A stretch of 64,000 bases of DNA from Flammeovirgaceae bacterium. Lineage in GTDB: Bacteria > Bacteroidota > Bacteroidia > Cytophagales > Cyclobacteriaceae. The stretch lies in NCBI GenBank assembly GCA_020635915.1, contig JACJYU010000001.1, forward strand, positions 682,001-746,000, in the 5' to 3' direction. The position numbers and the translations under genes are program-made. Under the pieces are notes generated by a model that worked only from the letters and a program-made list of their open reading frames with translations, did not search any database and was not told the origin of the DNA. Of the stretch, positions 16,814 through 26,187 are shown piece by piece. Position 1 is the first letter of the stretch; every line of letters begins with the position of its first letter.

Positions 16814-17863
16814 CAAATTCCTCAGCCTGGCCTCCTGAAGGATAAGTATCTTCCCGGACTCAATGTCAATTAATTTCTCGCTTTTGAAATCACTGAGCGT
16901 CCTGATCAACGATTCGGTGGCCGTGCCCACGATCCTGGCCAGGTCATCGCGCGATATTTTTATCCGGGCATCCCCCTGCGCCTGGTTTTTGAACTTGTCG
17001 GATATCTCGATCAGCCCGGATGCCACGCGTTTCCGCACGGAATTGTAGGCCAGGCTCAACAACCTGTCCTCTTTTTCATGAATGTTTTTGGCCAGTAATT
17101 TGATAAACTGCCCAGCCACCTGGCTGTCGTAGCTGATCAATTTTACAAAATCCTCCCGTGGAATGGCCATCAATTCGGCATCTTCCAATATCTCGGCCGT
17201 TTCCTTGTAAAGGGTGTCTTCCAGTATAGGCGTGTACCCCACAAAATCGCCCGTACTGCTTATTTCAATGATCAGCTCTTTGCCCTCTTCATTGATTTTA
17301 TAGGTTTTTACTTTTCCCGACTTGACAAAATACAGGTTGCGGGGGTACCCCTCTTCGGTGTACAGCACATGCTTCTTTTTAAACTTTGCCACCTCGTAAC
17401 TATCCGACAACAATTTGATATTGGTGCTGGACTTGACGGAGTCAATGAATTCGTTCATGGCCATCTGCCCATGGGAAAATGCCTGCTTGAGCATTTCACT
17501 TTTTTTCAGCCGGGTCTCGATGGCGTTAAGGAGCTCGGTATCGTCAAAAGGTTTGGAGATGTACCCATCGGCACCCATTTCCATGCCTTTTTGGTAGTCG
17601 CTTTTTTCGGCCTTGGCGGTAAGGAAAATGAAAGGGATGGTGGCGGTATCGGGGTTTTTGCCCAGCAGGTGGAGCACCCCATACCCATCCAGCACCGGCA
17701 TCATTATGTCGCATACAATAAGGTCGGGCTTTTCATCGATGGCCACTTCCACCCCAACCTTGCCATTCTCCGCGGTAAACACCTTATAACCGGCCAGCTC
17801 AAGGATTTCTGCGGTGTTTTCCCTTACCTCCAAATTATCCTCGATGATCAGAATGTTCTTCAT
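16805..17863 (-). CDS. Response regulator fused to a CRP/FNR-family transcription factor
   Basis: 352 aa, three modules. Receiver (1-125): acidic pair in IIEDN, phospho-acceptor Asp52 in VCDIMMPVLDG, Lys in FLTAKAEKS. Cyclic-nucleotide-binding-like beta-roll (about 150-265): KKKHVLYTEEGYPRNLYFVK and GKELIIEISSTGDFVGYTPI. HTH_Crp domain (about 275-350): RDDLARIVGTATESLIRTLS, where the recognition helix TESLIRTL keeps the Glu and Arg that FNR/FixK regulators use to read TTGA half-sites. There are no FNR-type N-terminal cysteines. It lies 47 bases downstream of a histidine kinase on the same strand, so the two form a two-component system. Nearby TGAT-N4-ATCA palindromes are probable targets. Confidence 0.92.
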   Translation of the reverse strand: MKNILIIEDNLEVRENTAEILELAGYKVFTAENGKVGVEVAIDEKPDLIVCDIMMPVLDGYGVLHLLGKNPDTATIPFIFLTAKAEKSDYQKGMEMGADGYISKPFDDTELLNAIETRLKKSEMLKQAFSHGQMAMNEFIDSVKSSTNIKLLSDSYEVAKFKKKHVLYTEEGYPRNLYFVKSGKVKTYKINEEGKELIIEISSTGDFVGYTPILEDTLYKETAEILEDAELMAIPREDFVKLISYDSQVAGQFIKLLAKNIHEKEDRLLSLAYNSVRKRVASGLIEISDKFKNQAQGDARIKISRDDLARIVGTATESLIRTLSDFKSEKLIDIESGKILILQEARLRNLSN

Positions 17864-17910
17864 GAAAAATCAATTAATATGGTTGCCCGTTTAACAAAAA
17901 CCGCAAACGG

Positions 17911-19122
17911 CTATTGAGGGATCTCCACTACAAAGGTGGTGCCCTCGCCTATTGCGCTTTCACAACTAATTTTCCCGCCCATCAGTTCCAGGTATTTGGC
18001 CACAATGTTAAGGCCCAACCCTGTGCCCTGGATATTGGACGCGTTCTTGGCCCGGAAAAACCGCTGAAACAAGTGCTGCTGGTCTTCTTCCGGGATGCCT
18101 ATGCCCGAATCCTTTATGGAAAAGAAAAACGTACCGTCCCGTTTTTCATACTTCAGGTAAATTGGTGAATTTTCCGGACTAAATTTTATGGCATTTGACA
18201 AAAGGTTGGAAACGATGTTGGCCATCAACCTTTTGTCCACCTTTACAGCATCCAATTCCGATGGCCCCACCTTTATTTCCTGGCCGGGCTTGTGAAGTTG
18301 GTCCATGCTGGCCACCACCCTGGACAACTCCCCCTTCAGTTCCCCACCGGACAACTCTTCCATATTTACGTCAATTTGCCCTTCTTCCAGCCGGCCCAGG
18401 GAGAGGAAGTCCTCAAGGATTTCCCTCATGTTCCCTACTGCCTCTTTGATGCGGCCCACATGTTTTTTGCGCTTGCTTTCGTCCCCCTCCCTATTGTATT
18501 TCCCGATCAGGGAAGCGGACGACAAGATGGCACTGAGGGGGGTCCTGAATTCGTGCGAGGCTAGCGTCACAAACCTGGACTTCAGGTCGCCCAGCTCCCT
18601 TTCCGTCTTCAAGGCCTTGTTCAAATCTTCCTTGGAAGCCTCTAGTTCCGCCAGGGTCTCCTTCAGCATTTTTGTCCTGCTGTCCACTTTTTGCTCCAGG
18701 TCCGCATTTATCTTCCTGATTTTTTCGGTGGACTTTGCCAGTTTGGCTTCCGTATTCTTGCGAACGGAGATGTCGATGATAAATGCAATGACAAAAGCCT
18801 CGTCACCAATTTTAAAATGGCTCAAACTTATCTCCACAGGAAAAATAGTGTTGTCCTTCCGCCTGGCAAACAGGTCCCTTCCAGCGCCCATTGGGCGGTT
18901 GGAGGGGGCGGCAAGGAATTGCTCGCGGTAGTGGCCGTGCTTTCCCTTCAGGTCCACAGGCAACAATATTTCTATGGGCTTGCCTATCACTTCCGCTTCG
19001 GCATAGCCAAACTGGGTTTCCGCAAAACGGTTGAATTGCGTGATCCTTCCCTCCGCATCGCTGATGATCATGCCAATGGTGGCATAATTGAATACTGCCT
19101 CAAATTGATACCTGCTTTCCAC
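17911..19122 (-). CDS. Soluble PAS-domain sensor histidine kinase
   Basis: 403 aa from a GTG at 19122, chosen because the PAS domain starts at once (YQFEAVFNYATIGMIISDAE) and because the extra 36 residues from the alternative GTG at 19230 look non-coding. The PAS domain (about 5-115, including FVIAFIIDISVRKNTEAKL) is followed by a coiled coil (about 115-175). HisKA follows, with the phospho-acceptor His in ASHEFRTPLSAIL, then HATPase_c with N box NIVSNLLSNAIKFSP, G1 KDSGIGIPEED and G2 GTGLGLNIVAKYLELMGG. No transmembrane segment: it senses a cytosolic signal. Upstream of, and probably co-transcribed with, the CRP-type response regulator. Confidence 0.9.
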   Translation of the reverse strand: MESRYQFEAVFNYATIGMIISDAEGRITQFNRFAETQFGYAEAEVIGKPIEILLPVDLKGKHGHYREQFLAAPSNRPMGAGRDLFARRKDNTIFPVEISLSHFKIGDEAFVIAFIIDISVRKNTEAKLAKSTEKIRKINADLEQKVDSRTKMLKETLAELEASKEDLNKALKTERELGDLKSRFVTLASHEFRTPLSAILSSASLIGKYNREGDESKRKKHVGRIKEAVGNMREILEDFLSLGRLEEGQIDVNMEELSGGELKGELSRVVASMDQLHKPGQEIKVGPSELDAVKVDKRLMANIVSNLLSNAIKFSPENSPIYLKYEKRDGTFFFSIKDSGIGIPEEDQQHLFQRFFRAKNASNIQGTGLGLNIVAKYLELMGGKISCESAIGEGTTFVVEIPQ

Positions 19123-19240
19123 CCCGTACAAAAAAATTACAGGGCTAAAATTGCGGATTTTTTTTGATAATTTATAAGGATATCGAGGGAGCGGAAAATG
19201 CCGATGGCCCACTCCTTTAGGCCAGGACACGATGGTATTC

Positions 19241-19939
19241 CTATTTTACCCTCACCTTCGCAACACGGTTATAATACCTGACAGCCTGTATGAAGTCGTC
19301 AATCCTGTTGAGGCGAAGCTTTTCCTGACGGATGTAAGCTACAGTTTGAGGGCTGTCATTAAAATAAGACCGGTTTCCCTTTTTGTCATGGGCAAAAGCC
19401 TCCAAGGATGTGTGGGCCTTCACCAAAAAACTTTTTTTAATAATCACCTTATAATCACGGTCCCCTACGGCCAGGCCGGGCACATACGTGGGAGGGCGAA
19501 CATCGGAATAGTAGCGGCAGTAAACCCCTATGTTGCCAACTTCCATCACCTCAAAAAAGGCACCTTTATGGGCAGGGCTGCCGAGGTAATCGGCATTTAC
19601 GAACGTTCTGCCCGCTGCGGTGAAAGATTTTATTTTTTCCCTATGCAATACCCTAATATCATCCCCGTACGGTACCTCGATTTCCCCGTCCTGAAGGTCC
19701 AGGTTAAGGTACTGGCCCTTAATGGCATTGCCGTCATCCAGTTGAATGTCGGCCAACACCCAATGGTCAAATAAGTGGTGGCTGCCGGAAATACCGGGGG
19801 CAGGCCTCTTCTTGCCTATCATATTATATTGCGTCAACGACCCACCTGCTTCTATGGCCTCCACGTTGGATACCATTTGCGCTGCCGTTTGCCAATACAC
19901 ACAACATGTAAGATACAGTAGGGGAAGGAAAACCCTCAT
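19241..19939 (-). CDS. Secreted protein of unknown function
   Basis: 232 aa with a signal peptide (RVFLPLLYLTCCVYWQTAAQ). The mature part contains DHWVLADIQLDDGNAIKGQY, a basic segment near 90-110 and a C-terminal helix-rich end (RLNRIDDFIQAVRYYNRVAK). No family recognised; the WVLADIQLDDGxxIKGxYLNLDL pattern is reminiscent of secreted Bacteroidota proteins of unknown role. It is directly upstream of the histidine kinase on the same strand (118 bases to the GTG chosen for the kinase) and could share its transcript. Confidence 0.65.
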   Translation of the reverse strand: MRVFLPLLYLTCCVYWQTAAQMVSNVEAIEAGGSLTQYNMIGKKRPAPGISGSHHLFDHWVLADIQLDDGNAIKGQYLNLDLQDGEIEVPYGDDIRVLHREKIKSFTAAGRTFVNADYLGSPAHKGAFFEVMEVGNIGVYCRYYSDVRPPTYVPGLAVGDRDYKVIIKKSFLVKAHTSLEAFAHDKKGNRSYFNDSPQTVAYIRQEKLRLNRIDDFIQAVRYYNRVAKVRVK

Positions 19940-19984
19940 TGCTTTTTGTTTATTGAATGATACCGGAATGAAACTACCGTCAGT

Positions 19985-20036
19985 AAAAAGGCCGCCCCAA
20001 GCCTCATCGTTCCCGATGAAGGTCCCGGAACGGCCT
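19985..20036 (-). terminator. Intrinsic terminator of the SusC/SusD operon
   Basis: On the minus strand AGGCCG (20036-20031) pairs with CGGCCT (19994-19989), with an inner stem CTTCATCG-GGAA-CGATGAGG, followed by a run of T (19989-19985). It lies just after the stop codon of the lipoprotein gene at 20058 and closes the three-gene operon. Confidence 0.72.
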
Positions 20037-20057
20037 CTTCCATCCTATATTAAGCAC

Positions 20058-20996
20058 CTATGGCTTTACGTCCACCGTCCAATTGCCCACATCACCGAAG
20101 CAATTAGACCAGTTAATGGTGATGATGCCCGTTGCCGGATCGTATGTCCCCGACCCCGTAACAAGACAAGTAAACCCATCGTTTTTGCCGATCAGCGTCA
20201 AATTATTGCACACGTCAATAAAGCTGATGGGCGTCTCAAAGGTGTACCCATAACATGCGCCATACCAGTTCTGGTAAACACCTGCAGAAAAATCCGACAC
20301 GGTGTACACACCAGCCCCCTCATCGGTGAGGGTAATATCATAGGAGAGCCCGCTCAATGGATTGGTGGGCGGGCACCCATCGGTGGACGTGCCACCGCTG
20401 GTGGCCGTAAAGGTGCCCACGGGTATGGCCGATGGACAGGAGATGGCCCACGCCACGCCACAACCGCCAAAGGAAGGCTGGGCCGGCTCATTGCACAGGT
20501 CGGAATCCAGGGCAGTGGTCAGCCGCCTTCCGTCCGCGGTGTTGATGGGCAAGGTGACCTGGAATTTGTCGCCCACGGCCAAACTGTCAATTGGTATGCC
20601 CAAGGCCGAGGCCACGCTGGCGCCTGTGATCACCACCGTTGACGGGAACGTTGATATCGTTTGCAATACTATTGGCGCATGCACGGAGTCGTATTTTTCC
20701 TCCCTGAACGGGTCGTACAGGCGGTCCTTGTCCGTGTACACCAGCTCAACCTCCACACTGCTGACCGAGGTAATTCCAAACCCGTCCACATCCACCGTAA
20801 ACTCCACCTCTTCGGCAGCCAGCGAAGGTGCCGTGAGGTTGAAGAAGTTTTTGGCGGGGTTCACCGTCACCAAGGTTATCGCGCCCACATTGTCGTTCAT
20901 ATTGGGCGAATTCCCAACAAAATCATCAGAACAGGCCATCACTATAAACAACAGCACTGTGCTTAGAATGGAATATATTTTATACTTTTTCATCAT
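20058..20996 (-). CDS. Surface lipoprotein, third gene of the SusC/SusD operon
   Basis: 312 aa from the ATG at 20996 (a second ATG follows at once). The lipoprotein signal peptide ends in IVMACSDD, where Cys is acylated and the following acidic pair fits the Bacteroidota lipoprotein export signal. The middle is beta-rich (EVEFTVDVDGFGITSVSSVE), and the C-terminal half has several cysteines, FEGNSP-free loops and GTYDPATGIITINWSNCFGD, which resembles domains of Bacteroidota surface glycan- or peptide-binding lipoproteins. It starts 10 bases after the susD-like stop, so translation is probably coupled. It may be the accessory surface binding protein of the transporter. Ligand unknown. Confidence 0.72.
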   Translation of the reverse strand: MMKKYKIYSILSTVLLFIVMACSDDFVGNSPNMNDNVGAITLVTVNPAKNFFNLTAPSLAAEEVEFTVDVDGFGITSVSSVEVELVYTDKDRLYDPFREEKYDSVHAPIVLQTISTFPSTVVITGASVASALGIPIDSLAVGDKFQVTLPINTADGRRLTTALDSDLCNEPAQPSFGGCGVAWAISCPSAIPVGTFTATSGGTSTDGCPPTNPLSGLSYDITLTDEGAGVYTVSDFSAGVYQNWYGACYGYTFETPISFIDVCNNLTLIGKNDGFTCLVTGSGTYDPATGIITINWSNCFGDVGNWTVDVKP

Positions 20997-21006
20997 TTCA
21001 AAAATT

Positions 21007-22599
21007 TTAGTTGTCCCAGAAAACCTTTTCCGAATTAAGGGGCGCTGGGTCGGGTGCATTTGGGTTGGTCACCAACTCGCTTCTCCCATAAGGAAACCGT
21101 GTTAAAAACGGGGCCAGGGGCACCAATGACAGCGGCACGTCGTTGGGCGATCCTGTCCTCCTGAAATCGGTATAGGAGTCAAAACCATTCCCAAACTGCG
21201 CGGCAAATTTTTCCTCAATGATGAGGTTAAGCTTGCCGTTGTTGGAGGCGGCCTGATACTCCGCCACGCGGTTATTGACATAAGCCGTTTTGGCCGCCTG
21301 TATGCCCGCGTCATTGGGCGCAGGGGCATTCGGTGCCAGTTGGCTTCCCAGGTTATAAACATATTCAATGGACAGGTCCATGCCCTCCGTGAAAAGTACC
21401 TCCGGATCGCCCGGGGTCCCCAACTGGAGGGCGGCCTCTGCCAGCATGAATTTTGTGTTGGCGGCAAGGAGCCAAGGCATTATTCCACCGCCATTGGCAC
21501 CAGCCCCCAAAACCGCATCTTTTTTGGAACCATCGTCATAAATGCCACCCACGGGATAGACGCCCCAGGATGCCCTTATGGTATTGTCGCTGGGGATACC
21601 TGATGGGTCGCCATGGTCACGCCCGATTAGCCCATCGGCCGTTGGGTCGTTCAAAAGCAAACCTGCATAGGTGCAATCGGTCCGGTTGGAACATGGGGTC
21701 GTCTCAAAATCCAATTCCGAATTGTCCCCCTGCCTGTTGATATAATACCTGATACGTGGATCATTCCTGCTGTGCAGTTTGTACATAAAGTAGTTGTCCA
21801 TGTAAAAGGTCTTGTTCCCGGAACCAGTATAATCCTGCTGGTAAAGCGGGTTTTGGTTCAGTGGCGAGATGGACGTTCCATATCTGAAAACAAAATTTTC
21901 AGCGTTCTCGTCAATGAAATCATTCGCTGCCACCAGCGCATTGATTTCCGTGGTGGCCCTTCCAGGCTCGGTAAGCCGAAGGTTGAGCAACAACCTCAAC
22001 TTTACGGTGTTGGCCACCTTCTTGTAAGCGGCCAGGCTTCCGCCCATCACCACGTCTCCGGCCACCACTTCACTGTTGGCCAAGCCCGTATCCAGGTTTC
22101 CCTTTGCCTCATCCAACAACAGGAGCAACTTATCGTAGATCGCCTTGTCGTCTTCAAACTGCGGGCTGATATTGGTTTCCCCATTCAATGCATCCGAATA
22201 GGGGATGTCGCCCCACAAATCCACCATGAGGCCAAAGATATACGCCTTGTACACCTGGGCGATCCCCACAAGCCCCATCTTCCCTGCTTCCGTGCCTTGG
22301 TCTATGACACGTTGAAATTCCTTAAGCACCTGGGAGTAGAGACCGTTGAAGTCATTGTTGATGTTGTCGGGGCCAATATTATACTGGCTGGGCGCCAACC
22401 TATACAACTGCCGGGCCAATATCATGGCATCTTCATTGGCCGTCCTGTTGGTCCAAAACCCGGCCGTCACCTCTGCCCCGGTCAACAGCAGGTTCAGGTC
22501 TGCTTCCTTGGCCAGGTTGGGGTTGTCATTGATATTGAGCACGTCATCCGTACAGGAAAGCATGACCAATACCGAAAATATCGATAGTATCTTTTTCAT
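21007..22599 (-). CDS. SusD/RagB-like nutrient-binding outer-membrane lipoprotein
   Basis: 530 aa. Lipobox VLVMLSCTDDVLNINDNPN; the NxNPN stretch and LLLTGAEVTAGFWTNR are typical of the SusD-like_2 branch. TPR-like helices follow (YSQVLKEFQRVIDQ, GIAQVYKAYIFGLMVDLWGDIPYSDAL), and the C-terminal region contains FAAQFGNGFDSYTDFRRTG. SusD-type proteins form a lid on their SusC partner and capture oligosaccharides or peptides at the cell surface. It lies 12 bases downstream of the SusC homologue. No glycoside hydrolase or peptidase shares the operon, so the substrate is open. Confidence 0.95.
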   Translation of the reverse strand: MKKILSIFSVLVMLSCTDDVLNINDNPNLAKEADLNLLLTGAEVTAGFWTNRTANEDAMILARQLYRLAPSQYNIGPDNINNDFNGLYSQVLKEFQRVIDQGTEAGKMGLVGIAQVYKAYIFGLMVDLWGDIPYSDALNGETNISPQFEDDKAIYDKLLLLLDEAKGNLDTGLANSEVVAGDVVMGGSLAAYKKVANTVKLRLLLNLRLTEPGRATTEINALVAANDFIDENAENFVFRYGTSISPLNQNPLYQQDYTGSGNKTFYMDNYFMYKLHSRNDPRIRYYINRQGDNSELDFETTPCSNRTDCTYAGLLLNDPTADGLIGRDHGDPSGIPSDNTIRASWGVYPVGGIYDDGSKKDAVLGAGANGGGIMPWLLAANTKFMLAEAALQLGTPGDPEVLFTEGMDLSIEYVYNLGSQLAPNAPAPNDAGIQAAKTAYVNNRVAEYQAASNNGKLNLIIEEKFAAQFGNGFDSYTDFRRTGSPNDVPLSLVPLAPFLTRFPYGRSELVTNPNAPDPAPLNSEKVFWDN

Positions 22600-22611
22600 A
22601 GCTCTTCTAAA

Positions 22612-25600
22612 TTAAAATGTCAATTTCAGGTTAACACCAAAACGCTTTGTAGTAGGGATCACACCAAAATCGACCCCTTGTGAATTTCCCGATTGGTTGG
22701 GGTTCAGCCCGATCACATTACCGGCACCCAACGAGTTGGTTTCCGGGTCAAAATTCAAGTCGCTGGGAAAGTTAAGGGCCTTGTACCACAGGTTGCGGCC
22801 GGTGAACGTAATGCTGGCGGAACCAAACGGGGTCCTTGACAGCAACGACTTGGGCAAATCATACCCCAGGGAAACTTCGCGGAGACGAATGGTGGAGGCA
22901 TCAAAAACCGAAAATTCATCACCCCCTGCCGAGCCAAACGTGTTAATGAAAAACCAGTCGTTCACGGTAAGCTGAGTGCCATTGGGTATAGTATTCCCGT
23001 TTTCGTCCAGCACTGCTTTCTGGGTCAAAGGGTCGCCTATTACCCCGGGGATAACCAGGGTTATCCTTCGCCCGTTGGGGCCATCGGGAATCGTTCCCTG
23101 CGTGAGCCCCCTACCATACAATTGGTTGTAGGTGCCGGAGTACATATCGCCACCGTGCCTGTAATCGATAAGGAAGTTCAGGGATATCCCCTTAAAGCTA
23201 AACGTATTGGTGACCCCAATCTGGTAATCAGGGTTCGGGTCCCCAATAAATTCCAGGTCATTGCCAATTATCAGTTTTCCGGTGCTGGGGTCTACCAGCA
23301 GGTTACCGGCATCGTCACGCTCAGCGGTCTGTCCTTTAATTTGGCCGTAGGGCTGGCCAGCCGCATGTACCACCTGTACACTGTTCCCGAACCCATTGAC
23401 AAACACTTCGTCCAATCCATTGGTCAATTCCACCACCTCATTCCGGTTACGGGTAAAGACGGAATAAATGTTCCATCGGAACCCGTTGCTGAACTGCAAT
23501 GGTGTAATATCCAGGGCGGCTTCCCATCCGCTGTTGGTCACCTCCCCTATATTGACGGTTTTGGAATCAAAACCGGAAGATCGCGGGATGGGAATGGAAA
23601 CAATCTGGTCTGTGGAGCTTCTGTTGTAGTAGGTCAGTTCCAATCCAAGCCGGTTGTTCAAAAACCTCAGGTCGGTACCTACCTCCCATTCGGTGGTAAA
23701 CTCAGGGGTCAACTCGGGGTTGCCCAGGGCGCCCCCGATGCTCTGCACGTTGAATGCGGGCGATCCGGGCGCGCCCGAGGTGTAGGGGAACCCGTAGGCT
23801 GCCACATTGTTGCCAAGGGAATTGTTGGTGAAAAAATTAACCTGTTGTGTCAGGTAAGCCTGAGTATCATTTCCCACCCTGGCGATCCCTGCGCGCAGCT
23901 TGCCATAACTCAACCAGTTGTTGGCCACGTCAAAGGCATCGGTAAAAATAAAGGATGTACTGGCCCCTCCATAGAAATAGCTTCTTTGGTCAACTGGCAG
24001 TGTGGATGTCCAGTCATTGCGCCCGGTCAGGTTCAAAAACAGGTAATCCCTATAACCAAAGGTAAGGTCGGTGAACAAGGCTTCGTAACCACGCTCCGTG
24101 ATGCCCCCGCCAAACGGCAATACACTTTGGGTATTGTCCAGGTCGTTGAGGCCCCTCACGATTATGCCGGTGCCCTGGTAGGCCTGGCGTTCCGTGGTCC
24201 TTTTGTTCAGGTTCCCGCCCACTATGGCTTTTAAATTAAAGTCGGCAGACAGGTCCTTGGTGGCCGTAAAAATCAGGTTGTAGTCCATCTCGCGATTGGA
24301 TATCCTGTCGTCCGTGATCTGCCCCGTTGGCGTGATGTTGGTAGAGATGGGAAGGACGCCAAAATTTTGCTGGCTATAGGAATTAAACCCGCCCTTCAGG
24401 GTCACGTTCAACCAATCGGTGATGTCGTAACCAAAATAAAGGTTCCCAAAATACCTGTCCACATTGGATTTTTGAGGGGCATGATCCGTAAGGAAATACG
24501 GGTTGTCATTGTCGGGCCTGTAAAAAGCGGAGTTTCCTTGGGGGTCTTCACTGGGCAGCCCTTTTACGTCCACGTTGGGCGGGGTGTACAATAGGCGTTC
24601 CGTAACGGAAGTCCCGCCCGTGAAAAGGCCTGCAGATGGTGGCGAGGTCAGTTCATTTCTCACATAGCTGGCACTACCGCCCACATAAAGCCCATTGTCC
24701 AGCTTCATGTTCCCACCAATGTTCACGCTTGTCCGGGTCCCGGTATTGTGGGGGGTAATCCCCTCATTGCTGGAACGGGAAACACCTGCCGTGATGTTCC
24801 CGGTCTCGTTGCCACCGGAAACACTCAGGCCGGTTTCAAACACATTCCCCGTCCTGAAAAAATCCTTAGGTGTGTTGTGGGGAATGAGCAACACAGAGTC
24901 GCCCACATATTTTTGCCCAAAAAAGGGAGTAGCACTAGGATTGGTGTAACGGTCGTAGGGGTGTGCCACCCAGGGCTGCCCAGTGGCAGGGTCAATGCTT
25001 TTGATAAGGTTGGCATTAATGGGCAGTTGCCACTCGGGCTGGTTGGGGTCAAACGAGGCGCCCCAGGTACCAAAGTTGCCATCCACATACTTAAAGTTGT
25101 TGCCCTGCACGTAGCGGGTTTGATATTCGGGCAGGTTGGCCACCTGCTCTGCGGAAAACCCGGAAGTCAATGTTATTTCGAGCCCCTTCTTGGTTGCTTT
25201 TCCGCTACCCGACTTGGTGGTCACCACAATCACACCGTTGGCCGCACGCGACCCATAAAGTGCCGCGGCCGCGGCCCCTTTCAACACGGTCATCGATTCA
25301 ATATTGTTGGGGTCAAGGTCAAAGGAGCGGTTGGATGCCGTGGTCCGGCTGGTAAAAGAGCCGGTCGTATAGGTGCTGTTGTCAAAGGGGACCCCGTCCA
25401 CCACAAAGAGGGGCTGGTTGTTCCCCAGCAGGGAAGAATTGCCCCTAATGGTGATGTTGGTGCCTTCCCCCACTGCGCCACCGGCCCCAATGATGTTTAC
25501 ACCGGCCACTTTGCCCTGTAAACTCCTTACGATGTCTGGTTCGGACTTCTGGCGGATCTTGTCACCGCCCAGTTCGGACACGGCATAGCCCAACGCTTTT

Positions 25601-25944
25601 CTTTCCCGTTCAATGCCCACGGCCGTCACCACCACCTCGGTAAGCTGCTGCACGTCCATGCCCATCTGCACGTCTATTATTGAACGTTCCCCGATGGCAA
25701 CCTCCTGTGTCTGCAATCCGATAAACGAAAACACCAATGTGCCACCGGAAGCCGGCACACCTAATCGGTAGTTACCGTCTACATCGGTAACCGTTCCAGT
25801 CGTGGTGCCCTTGAGCACTACGTTCACGCCAGGCAAGGTGGTACCATCCTCGGCAGCCGTCACCTTCCCTGAAACCACCCGTTCCTGTGCCCAGGCATTG
25901 AGCACAAAAGCGAGCGAAAAACATAACAGTAAAAACTTCTTCAT
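22612..25944 (-). CDS. SusC/RagA-family TonB-linked outer-membrane transporter
   Basis: 1110 aa. Signal peptide (LLLCFSLAFVLNAWAQ); N-terminal carboxypeptidase-like regulatory domain (about 18-105) with RVVSGKVTAAEDGTTLPGVN; plug domain (about 110-240) with the SusC signature SLQGKVAGVNI and RGNSSLLGNNQPLFVVDGVP; 22-strand barrel to the C-terminal ..RFGVNLKLTF. It is a TonB-dependent active importer for bulky nutrients working with the SusD-like lid. First gene of susC-susD-lipoprotein. No ECF/anti-sigma pair adjoins it; the nearest regulator is the NarL-type response regulator 243 bases upstream on the same strand. Confidence 0.97.
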   Translation of the reverse strand: MKKFLLLCFSLAFVLNAWAQERVVSGKVTAAEDGTTLPGVNVVLKGTTTGTVTDVDGNYRLGVPASGGTLVFSFIGLQTQEVAIGERSIIDVQMGMDVQQLTEVVVTAVGIERERKALGYAVSELGGDKIRQKSEPDIVRSLQGKVAGVNIIGAGGAVGEGTNITIRGNSSLLGNNQPLFVVDGVPFDNSTYTTGSFTSRTTASNRSFDLDPNNIESMTVLKGAAAAALYGSRAANGVIVVTTKSGSGKATKKGLEITLTSGFSAEQVANLPEYQTRYVQGNNFKYVDGNFGTWGASFDPNQPEWQLPINANLIKSIDPATGQPWVAHPYDRYTNPSATPFFGQKYVGDSVLLIPHNTPKDFFRTGNVFETGLSVSGGNETGNITAGVSRSSNEGITPHNTGTRTSVNIGGNMKLDNGLYVGGSASYVRNELTSPPSAGLFTGGTSVTERLLYTPPNVDVKGLPSEDPQGNSAFYRPDNDNPYFLTDHAPQKSNVDRYFGNLYFGYDITDWLNVTLKGGFNSYSQQNFGVLPISTNITPTGQITDDRISNREMDYNLIFTATKDLSADFNLKAIVGGNLNKRTTERQAYQGTGIIVRGLNDLDNTQSVLPFGGGITERGYEALFTDLTFGYRDYLFLNLTGRNDWTSTLPVDQRSYFYGGASTSFIFTDAFDVANNWLSYGKLRAGIARVGNDTQAYLTQQVNFFTNNSLGNNVAAYGFPYTSGAPGSPAFNVQSIGGALGNPELTPEFTTEWEVGTDLRFLNNRLGLELTYYNRSSTDQIVSIPIPRSSGFDSKTVNIGEVTNSGWEAALDITPLQFSNGFRWNIYSVFTRNRNEVVELTNGLDEVFVNGFGNSVQVVHAAGQPYGQIKGQTAERDDAGNLLVDPSTGKLIIGNDLEFIGDPNPDYQIGVTNTFSFKGISLNFLIDYRHGGDMYSGTYNQLYGRGLTQGTIPDGPNGRRITLVIPGVIGDPLTQKAVLDENGNTIPNGTQLTVNDWFFINTFGSAGGDEFSVFDASTIRLREVSLGYDLPKSLLSRTPFGSASITFTGRNLWYKALNFPSDLNFDPETNSLGAGNVIGLNPNQSGNSQGVDFGVIPTTKRFGVNLKLTF

Positions 25945-26187
25945 AATTACGTTTTGGTTAAAAATTCGATTTCACAAGCGCGCATGCATGGCACAAACGA
26001 TTGCTTATTTCAAATTTCCCCGTAATCATTAAGAAAGTTCCTAATCCAAATAAGAGTATTTTTTGATAAAAATGGATTTGGCAACAAGGTTTTACGTTAA
26101 CCCCATAACCCATTGGCAGCCCAATACCTTATAATGCGGTATGGGCAAAAAAAGAAAAATCCTATAGATGGTTTTTTGGAAAAGTGG

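Noticed and set aside
19123..19230. 36-residue N-terminal extension of the PAS histidine kinase from a GTG
   Set aside because: Contains A/T-rich leader-like DNA and adds no domain; the PAS domain begins directly after the GTG at 19122.
26105..26150. Hairpin between the NarL-type regulator and susC as a terminator
   Set aside because: On the minus strand, where both genes are read, the T-run precedes the hairpin instead of following it.
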